Source: Margaritispora aquatica (taxonomy: Eukaryota > Ascomycota > Leotiomycetes > Helotiales > Discinellaceae). Taken from it: a stretch of DNA of 64,000 nt. The notes under the pieces were generated by a model. It searched no databases, was not told the origin of the DNA, and worked only from the letters and a program-made list of their open reading frames with translations. The position numbers and the translations under genes were made by a program. Location: the NCBI GenBank assembly GCA_007644065.1, contig VJWN01000030.1, forward strand, positions 306,425-370,424. Reading direction: 5' to 3'. Numbering within the stretch: the first letter of the stretch is position 1; each line of letters starts with the position of its first letter. Shown piece after piece: positions 55,501-64,000 of this stretch.

Positions 55501-58194
55501 GGTGACCAGACAACTATAACTAGGTACCTAAGGTAGCTAGTAACTATATTATTTTTTTCTTAAAGTAAATTCGTCCTTTAAATTTCTTTTATAGAATAAA
55601 TCTTATAGATTCGTAAGACTTATAGAATAGTAAATTATTTAGAATAAGGCTTATAGTATTATATACCTTCTTCCGTAACTTAGTAGCTTTATAAATTATT
55701 AAATATTTCGTAAATTATATTATAGGTTTAGAATTAAAGTATATCTTACTCTATAAGTTATATAATATATAACCTTTTTTTTTATACTATACTTATCCTT
55801 TTCTACGATCTTTTTAGAATACAAAACATAATCTTAATTTTAATCTTTAACTTTAAACTTTAATTTTAACCTTAATTTTAACTTTAACTTTCTATAGTAA
55901 TAGTTCCTTTCGTAAAGATCCCTTTTGTTATTAGCTAACTAATAACTAACCTTAATCGTAATTACTACTAAGGTAGTATACTTTATAATAGTTAAGCTAC
56001 TAGTTGACTAATCCTTTCTACGATCGTATAATATCTTAATCCTTAGTTTACTTATAACGAGTATATCTTAATAATCCTAGTTTATACTCGTAAGGTTCTA
56101 GGCTAGTACTATAATCGTATTACTCGTAAGAATATTTATTAGTTTATTAATATAGTAGTTTACTTTAGGTTAAATCTATATAATAGTACAAGATTAATAG
56201 TAAAGTATACAAACTACTATTTTACTACAGATAGTACTACCTATAGTATAGTCCCTATTACTAGGAATACTCCTTCTTCCCTAGTACTACCGGCTTTACT
56301 AGTCCCTATAGTTATTATAACTATCTTTTCTCCTTAACTAATCTTTCTATAACTAGTTAGTTAAACAAGATAGACAAGACAAAGTAATAACGTTAGTTCG
56401 ACGAGTTAAAGAAATATAACTAACTTTATTATAACTATTAGTCCTTTTATAATATCTACTTAAAGTCTAGTTCCTTCTTAAGTTCCTTTGTCTTTAAGTT
56501 TATTATATAGAGCTTCCCTTTATACTTTACTCTCTATCTAATATTCTTAACCTCTATCGTTTCTATCTTTTTTCTCTTCTCTAACTCTACTTACTAGTAG
56601 TTATACTAACCTTTCTCTTAGACCTTTACGTTAGTCTTCTTTATCCTTAATAAATACTATAACGTAACGTTCTAAACAAACTTACGATTAAATAATAAGT
56701 TAGTCCGTTACTAAAACTTTTAATTCCTAGGTCTTATAATAAGTTAAAGATAACTATCTAGATTATAAGGTTAAAAGTAGTACTCTCTATAATACTATCG
56801 TAGAAGAAGGTAAGGTAATAGACGTAATTTATAAAACTAGGCTTCGTAATATTAATTCTTAGGCTTAGGCCTTATTATAGACGTAGTAGATTAGGTTAAA
56901 TATAACCCTTAAGGAGCTAAAGAAGAAGAAAGCTACGTATTTAGAAGATTAAAAGGCTAATAAGTATTAAAGGTTAGATAATAATAATACGAATAAGAAG
57001 AATAATATTAGTTCTAGTTCTACTAGTACTCCTTAGTACTATTATTAATACGGTTAGGTTTTAGTTTTATCGTTATTTTTTAGTTTGTTTTTATAGAATT
57101 AAACGTTAAGTTAACTAGTTTTCTAATCTATAATATTAATCTTACTATTTTATAAAAAGAAATATATAAAAGAAAAATAAGTAAAAAAAAGATAGTTCTT
57201 AGATTTATAACTTTAAGTAGTCTATATTATCTTTAATATCTTTAGTTCTATTTAAATAAAAGTTTTCTTATTCTACGATAATCGTATCTTTTAATACGAC
57301 GAAAAGGAGTTAAAGTACTAGGATACTTTTATAAACCTTTTTCTTCTCTTTTCTTATTAGTATATTCTAACCTCTTTTTATCGTACTATTAATATAGGTA
57401 TAGTAAAGCCTATCTCCACTTACTAGCCTTATAATAACCTCTTTCTTTTCCTTAACTATAGCTACGAGCTAGTAAGTATTTAAGTACTTCTCCTTAACTA
57501 CTACGAACGGTCTATACTAATTAAAGTTAAACTTAGTCTTTATTTCGTTCTATAGTAAGATATACTTCTTTTCTTAGAAGCTTTTTACTCTTAAAATTAT
57601 ATATTTATAGGTTTTTAACTACTATTTCTTATTTACTTTTTCTCTTATAGCAACGAGCTTATAGGCTTTAGTACGTAAAGCTTTAAGAATAATTAATTAA
57701 TTAGTATTGTTTACTTAGACGTCTCGTAGTATTAAGGTATTATCGTCTATAAGAAGACGTAGTTATCGTCTATATAGTAACGAGAATAAGGATTACTTAG
57801 TTATAAAATAGGTTTAGATCTAAACTACGAATAAGATTTTATTAATATACTTGTCTTACTTAGCCTTTATCTTACTAACAAAGTACTTCGAAATTACTTG
57901 TCTAATAACTTTATTTAAAGACTTAATAGCTCTATTAGTATAAAGATAGTAAGCTATAGTTCTAGAGTAGTATAAACTAAGCTTTTTAAATACGATTTCT
58001 ATAGTAAGTACTTATAGGTTCGTTTCTTAATCTATAATAATCTCTTTTAGTACTTTATAGTTTAGATATAAGTCTATAATAAAGTTAGTAAGAACTTCTA
58101 CTATAATATCCTTAACGGCTTTAATAACTAGTTACTTCGTAGTATAATCTATAGTAGTAATAATCTATTAGTTTCTATTCTTTATTAAAGGATA

Positions 58195-58560
58195 TATCCG
58201 CAAATCCGGAGCCTGCCACTGTAGTGCTAATAGCGTACTAATAGTGTAAAAGAGTCTAACGTCACTAGTCCCTAGTTTTAACGTTAACGACAGTTACGTC
58301 TCTATTAATCGGCTATTATCGACGCTAAGGCTTATTAAGCTAGTACTATTAGAGGATACGTACGTACTAACTTAGTGTTAGTAGCCGATACGCACGTACT
58401 AACGTAGTTAATGTCACTATACCTACTAATACAGTACTATTAGTACTATACCTACTATAGCTACTATAGCTACTATAGCTGCTATAGCTACTACACGTGC
58501 CACGCTTGCTACAGCTACTATAGTTTCTAGTAGCTCTACTATTATTACTATAGTTATTGT
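58195..58560. repeat. Less-mutated island inside the AT-rich block
   Basis: Unlike the surrounding block it keeps many CA, TG and GC steps (for example GGAGCCTGCCACTGTAGTG at about 58210). It includes a short 9-bp-type repeat of CTATAGCTA between 58440 and 58490. It may be a younger insertion or a single-copy piece that escaped RIP. Confidence 0.55.
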
Positions 58561-58679
58561 TATTAGTTATAAGATTTAACTTATTCTAAGTATAAATCGA
58601 ACTAAAACTTAATCTATATTAGCTAGATAGGTTAAAGGATTAATTATAAAATACTAATAGTAAATTAAGTATAAATAAC

Positions 58680-58880
58680 TAGCCTATAACCAACTACTAA
58701 CTTAACTAATAAAATAACTCTTAACCGACTACTAACTTAATTAATAAAATCACTCTTAACCGACTACTAAATTAACTAACTAAACTACTTAACTAACTAC
58801 TAAATTAACTAATAAAATCACTCTTAATTAACTACCAAATTAACTAACTAAACTACTTTTAACTAACTATTAAAACGACT
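58680..58880. repeat. Degenerate 35-bp tandem repeat
   Basis: Units of the form TAACCGACTACTAACTTAAT plus an ATAAAATCACTCT-like end recur about five times with drift, first at exact 35-bp spacing. Confidence 0.6.
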
Positions 58881-59254
58881 ACTAGTCCGACTACTAGCTT
58901 AATTACTAACTTGACTACTAAGATAACTATTTACTATATAATCTTTTTTCTCTTCATTATTTAATACTATTTATAATATTAGTTAGTAAGATTATTAATA
59001 ATTAATAGGTACTATTAATAATATAAACTTATTATTAAAAATAGTAATAACGTTAAAGATTATTTCTAACTTTAGAATCTATCTTACTTTAGATATAATT
59101 AATAATAAGAAGTAAGTGTTTAACTTATATATACTTAACGTAACCCTTCTCGACGAGTAGAATAAGTCTTTATAGTTAAGGATACTTCTAGTGTTTTCTT
59201 TCTTTACTCTAACTCTATAATACTCTAAGTATTATAGTTTAATTTATTAGTTTA

Positions 59255-59515
59255 TTATCGTCCTCTCTATTACCGTTTTCCTTATCCTTATCGTCCTTCT
59301 TTACCTTATCGTCCTTTTTATCCCTATTATCCTCCTTATCCTTATTGTCCTTCTTATCCTTATTGTCCTCCTTATCCTTATCGTCCTCTCTTTTCTTATT
59401 ATCCCCCCTCTCCTAGTTATCCTCCCTCTTCCTATTATCCCCCTCCTTCTAGTTATCCTCCTTCTCTTTATTATCCTCCCTTTCCTTACTATCGTTCTCC
59501 TTTTTAAAATTAGTA
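59255..59515. repeat. Polypyrimidine repeat tract
   Basis: About 260 bp of one strand composed of C and T with regular TTATCGTCC/TTATCCTCC motifs at roughly 12-15 bp spacing; the other strand is purine-rich. Degenerate minisatellite. Confidence 0.7.
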
Positions 59516-61630
59516 TTCCTTATCTTTTCTTTTTTTCTACTATACTATACTTCTATTTTAATAATAATAAGTGACTCTCTTATATAACCGATTCTTTTCT
59601 TAACGTTAGTAATATCTAAAAAAAGCTTTATAGATTATTATATATTATTAGAAAATTAGAATTATCTACTAAGTCGTCTAAGGTATCCTTCTACTAGTTA
59701 AGTATAGCTATAGTATCGTTAAGTAAGGCTAGCTTTACTACTATCCGTTTAACCTTTATAGTAAGTATTTAAACGATAGAATCCTACTTTATAGTATTTA
59801 TTTCTTTCTAGCTTTTCTTAACTTTTCTAAGGCTTTCTAATTTCTATTAATATATATATATTTAAATACCTAACTCTACTATACTACTAACTTATAAAGT
59901 TAGTACTATCTAGCTTTTAGGTTATATTAGATCTAGTAGCCCTCTCTCTTACTATATATAAAATAAGTATAGATATTTATATAATTATATAAAGTCGAAG
60001 AGATTAAAACTATAAACGTAATAGACGATAGTTAACTAACGTATTAAAAGTATTAAATAAAATCACGAGGTATTTAATTACTATTCTACTTAACTACTTC
60101 TAATACTTTAGTTATAATTCGGTTAGTCTCTATATCCTAACTCGGAAGTTAAATTAACTTACTTTTATAATATCTAGAGAAAGTATAATATAATCCTTTT
60201 TTAATATTTCTTAGAACCTTTAGTATACGTCGTCTAAATCACTTATAGCCTCTAGTTTAAATTTAGTCTTAACTAATATTTATATACGACTTATAATACT
60301 ACTATACCTATCTACTACTAAATCCTTTATCTAGTCTATATTAGCTTATATATAATAAAGACTATATATAATATACTATACTTTTTTAATAATAAGTTAT
60401 TCGAGAAAATTATTTTAAAGTATTATATTAGCCTTTTATATATTAACTACTTTAAACTAGTATCGCTAAATCGTTACTAAAAAAACCTTAATATCTATAT
60501 TTAGCTAGAATTTCTACTTTAATCTAAATTCTTTAGTTATTTATATACTTATAATTATCTTTATTCTAAGTTTAATATTGGTCTAGCTAGTATTAACCTT
60601 AGTACTTAACGTATCTTTAGCGGCCCTTACTTTAAGTACTCTTTATAGAGACCTATCGAATTATACTAATAAGTTATTATCGTTATTATTTCTATTATCT
60701 AAATCGCTTTCCTTACTTGTAACCCTCTTTCTAGTGTTATAAGGAGACCTCGCGGCAAGTAGTATTAGTATTATAGAGAATAAATTATAAACGTTAGATA
60801 GTATATCGTACTAGCTTCTTACTAGTACCTTAGGTCTAGAAGAATTATAAACTACTTCTATAATATTCTATTTATATATTAAGTAATATTCTATTCTAAT
60901 TAATTAAAAGTATTATAGAAAACTATACTTAAGACTAGCTATTATAATAATTTGATTCCTTATTATAACAGTTATTTTTATAAGTACGTTGTTACTTTTT
61001 TGTTAATATAAATAGTATACGATTATTAGGACGCTAACCTTAAAAAGGAGTCTTTTGTTTTTTTAGTTATAAAACTAGAAGATTCCTACTTTATAAGCTA
61101 AAAAAAATTAGTTTATTCTAAATATATTATATTTAATATTAAGACTTACTATAAAGAATACTTAACTTAACGATATAATTATAGTAAAGTAGTAAAATAT
61201 CTAATATACTAAGTTATTAAAATCTCTATATTAAAACGGAATAGTACTATTATAGGTAAAAGAGAATATAAAAAGGTATTTGTATTTAAAAAGAAGAATA
61301 GGACTTAGATAGTATAGACTAAAGTATATTTTAAAACTAATAACTAACTTTATACTTATCTTTATATACTATTTAACCTTACTAATATTAACCTATATTC
61401 TATTAAGGTAGACTACTATATAAAAGATATACTAATTATTTATATATTTAGTAATAAAAAGTTATATTAATACTAATAGATTTATCTTATCTAAAACTTA
61501 TAATATATAGAATTAAGGATTAGTTAATTTAGTTATAGATTATATTAACTTAATTATAAATTACTTAATAGTAGTTAATTTAGTTATAAATTATTTGTTA
61601 GTAGATTACTTAATAGCGAATAGTTTACTA

Positions 61631-61980
61631 GTAGTTAAGTTAGCTATATATAACACGATAGTGGTTAAGTTTATTATATATAACGCGATAGTAGTTAAGT
61701 TAGCTATATATAGTACGATAATAGTCAAGTTTGTTATATATAGTACAATAGTAGTTAAGTTAGTTATATATAACGCGATAGTAGTTAAGTTTACTATATA
61801 TAGTACAATAGTAGTTAAGTTAGCTATATATAGTACAATAGTAGTTAAGTTAGCTATATATAGTACGATAGTAGTCAAGTTTACTATATATAACGCGATA
61901 GTAGTCAAGTTAGCTATATATAGTACGATAGTAGTCAATTTTGTTATATATAGTATAATAATAGTTAAGTTAGCTATAGT
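61631..61980. repeat. 30-bp minisatellite, about 11.5 copies
   Basis: The unit GTAGTTAAGTTAGCTATATA plus TAGTACGATA repeats at exactly 30 bp from 61631, with point differences between copies. Because 30 is divisible by three, the array stays open on both strands (143 codons plus, 110 codons minus), coding only for a monotonous V-V-K-L-A-I-Y-x-T-I motif. Not a gene. Confidence 0.9.
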
Positions 61981-64000
61981 TAATTTAGTAAATAATATAA
62001 TAACTATCGACTACCTTTATCTATAATAGGCTCGTTCTTTTACTTAATTATAAAGTATACAGATATTATATACTCGTTTACTTATACTTTCTATTTAATC
62101 TTCTTTATATAGAATCTAATACTAGTCTTAGTTAATATAATTATTAATATATAGAACGTTACTTTACTTTAGCTTCCTAGTTAACTATAATAGAATAAGG
62201 TAAACGTTATATAAAATTAACTTAATAGAATAAAATCTTCTACTAAATAACCTCTAGAAGTTAATAGTAGTTAGTATCTTTAGTAGTAGTACTTTAATTA
62301 TACTATAAATATCGTATAGTACTCCGTTATTTACTAGTTTATAGATATCGATTAATATATAATAGTATTTAAAGAATTTATTATTCAATAACAGATAGCT
62401 AATATTAATAACTTTAATTAATATTTATATATATTTAATATGTTATTTATTTAAGGTATAATATAGCTTATACTCGTATAGCTTAAGGTTCGTAGTAGGG
62501 GGGTCCTATTCCTAAACCTAATAATTATTTAAACGTTTAGAACTACTTTTTTATAAATAAAAATATCTTAAGTATTTATATTCTAAAACTTTAAAGTTCT
62601 ACTTATTCTTTCTAAATCTTTTTTAGTACTTAAGAAATCTAAAGAACTAAATAAAGTATTACTAAACTTAATTATAATTTAATAATATATTGTTACTTTT
62701 TTAGCTAACTATTCTTTCTAAACGTATTCCTTTTAACTTATTATAATAATCTATAATAAAAATTATAAATAAAGGAATAAAGCTTTATAGCTTAAGTATA
62801 CTTTATATAAAGGTAGTTATTATTATAAAAGTAGAACGTAGATAGTATTCCTATACTATATTTTATAATATTAATTTGTATCTAAATAAAAAAAGTAATT
62901 AAAGGTTATAGTATATAAAGGTAATTTACGCTAGTACTTTTAAAGATAATCTAGATATCGTTCTAATAAAGTATAGTAATATTATATTTATTACTTTTAA
63001 ATTAGTTTTTTAAGTATTCTAAAAATATATTTAATTTTAATATAATTTATTTTTATTTATATAATCGTAAAAAGCTTTTAAAAGGAATTTATAAAAAGCT
63101 TTTATATACTTTAAGTTCTATTTATTAAGTACCTTAAAACGTTTAATTAATTTAATATAATAAGATATAAAGTAGAATTTAAAATAGTTCTAATAAGCTT
63201 TATTTACTTTATCTTATAGTTTAAATTAGTTAAAAATATTCTTTATATTCTTAATATAACTTAGTACTAAACTTAAGTATTTAAAGATTTAGTTATTATA
63301 TAATTTATACTCGGTAATTATAACGAAATTAATAAGTATATGAGTATAAATAATAGTATTTAGTTTAAGATATAATAGTAATAGTATAATAATTAATAAA
63401 AGAATCTATAAAACGTTTTTATTTTTTAATCTAGTTTATTATTAGATTTAACTAAACTTTAAAAAGTATTTAAGGTAAGTATAAATAAGGACATTTATAA
63501 AGTGAGTGTCTAGCTAAACCGCTCTAATAGATTTCTATAAAGTACAATAACCCTTTCGCTTTGTTCTTATCTAATATATAGCTAGGATTAAATCTATAAT
63601 TAATATTATAATATACTTAATTAGGTCTTTAACTAGCCTCTTATATAATTAATATAGTATATCTAACCCTAAGTAATTATATATATTAATATATATATAC
63701 TACTATTTAAAATTAATATATTTATAAACCTAGTCGTCGGATATTCTAGTAACCTTCTTTACTAAATACTATTATTTATTAATTTATTCTTTTATCTATT
63801 TGTAGGTATAGGGTAGCTATTCTTTCGTTAGGTTTTAACGTTACAACGAAAGAACTTAATAACGTATATACTATATATTTATTTTATAGTTTATTATTAA
63901 TACTTACTCTTTATAATTAACGATTATTAGTATAAGTATAGGATAGTAGCTCTAAGTATTCCTATTAGTGTAATGTACTAGTATACCTGAACTACTAAGA

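Larger units (their letters stand above)
55500..64000. repeat. AT-rich, RIP-degraded repeat block (continues past the window end)
   Basis: 8.5 kb with very high A+T and almost no CpA or TpG dinucleotides, while TpA is in great excess. This is the signature of RIP, which turns C to T mostly in CpA context in duplicated DNA. No frame longer than about 140 codons exists apart from the minisatellite. The original element cannot be identified by eye; retrotransposons are the usual content. The left edge is sharp (about 55.5 kb). Confidence 0.88.

Noticed and set aside
61595..62026. 143-codon plus-strand and 110-codon minus-strand ORFs
   Set aside because: Both are products of a 30-bp minisatellite whose period is a multiple of three; the peptide is purely repetitive and the surroundings are RIP-degraded.
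63660..63680. Single TAACCCTAA-like word that could suggest a telomere
   Set aside because: Only one degenerate copy; no tandem telomeric array, so the AT-rich block is not shown to be a chromosome end.

Overview
This window looks like nuclear DNA of a filamentous ascomycete (Pezizomycotina). A Leotiomycete/Helotiales-type genome is my best guess, but that is inference. The support is short GT-AG introns (about 44-110 nt) with CTAAC/CTGAC-like branch points, fungal-only families (HET, 2EXR, RTA1, rhodopsin-domain membrane proteins, Zn2Cys6 factors), and an AT-rich block at the right end almost devoid of CpA/TpG, the mark of repeat-induced point mutation (RIP).

Layout. 1-12 kb: the 3' part of a rhodopsin-domain membrane protein, a 2EXR protein, an aquaglyceroporin with a long N-terminal tail, two intron-rich paralogous secreted proteins, and a peroxiredoxin-like protein, all on the minus strand after the first gene. 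12-17 kb: a small membrane protein, a broken heme-thiolate peroxidase, a hypothetical protein and a tRNA-Lys gene. 17-31.7 kb: a GNAT acetyltransferase, then a housekeeping stretch (Nup57/Nup54-type nucleoporin, complex I 20.8 kDa subunit, GFA-family protein, DUF1295 membrane protein, SAGA subunit Spt8), followed by a small secreted Cys-rich protein, a HET protein and a small membrane protein. 31.7-35.9 kb is gene-poor and carries a MITE-like inverted repeat. 35.9-54.5 kb: an intronless squalene-hopene-cyclase-type triterpene cyclase, an RNPS1-like SR protein, a hypothetical 556-aa protein, a secreted alpha/beta hydrolase, an RTA1-like transporter, a Zn2Cys6 regulator and a Uls1/Ris1-type SNF2-RING ATPase. 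From about 55.5 kb to the window end there is an 8.5 kb RIP-degraded AT-rich block with minisatellites and no credible genes.

The most unusual object is the tRNA-Lys(CUU) gene at 16640-16791 (minus). It carries an ordinary 25-nt intron at position 37/38 and a second 54-nt insertion inside the T arm. That insertion has a complete spliceosomal intron signature (GTAAGT, CTAAC, TTTCAG), and removing both gives a 73-nt tRNA with perfect T and acceptor arms. Secondary points of interest are the tandem secreted paralogs, the probably bacterial-derived triterpene cyclase, the GC-AG intron in the SNF2 gene, and a less-mutated island inside the RIP block.

Exon boundaries were derived by hand from reading frames and splice signals. 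No homology search was run, so family assignments rest on recognised motifs.
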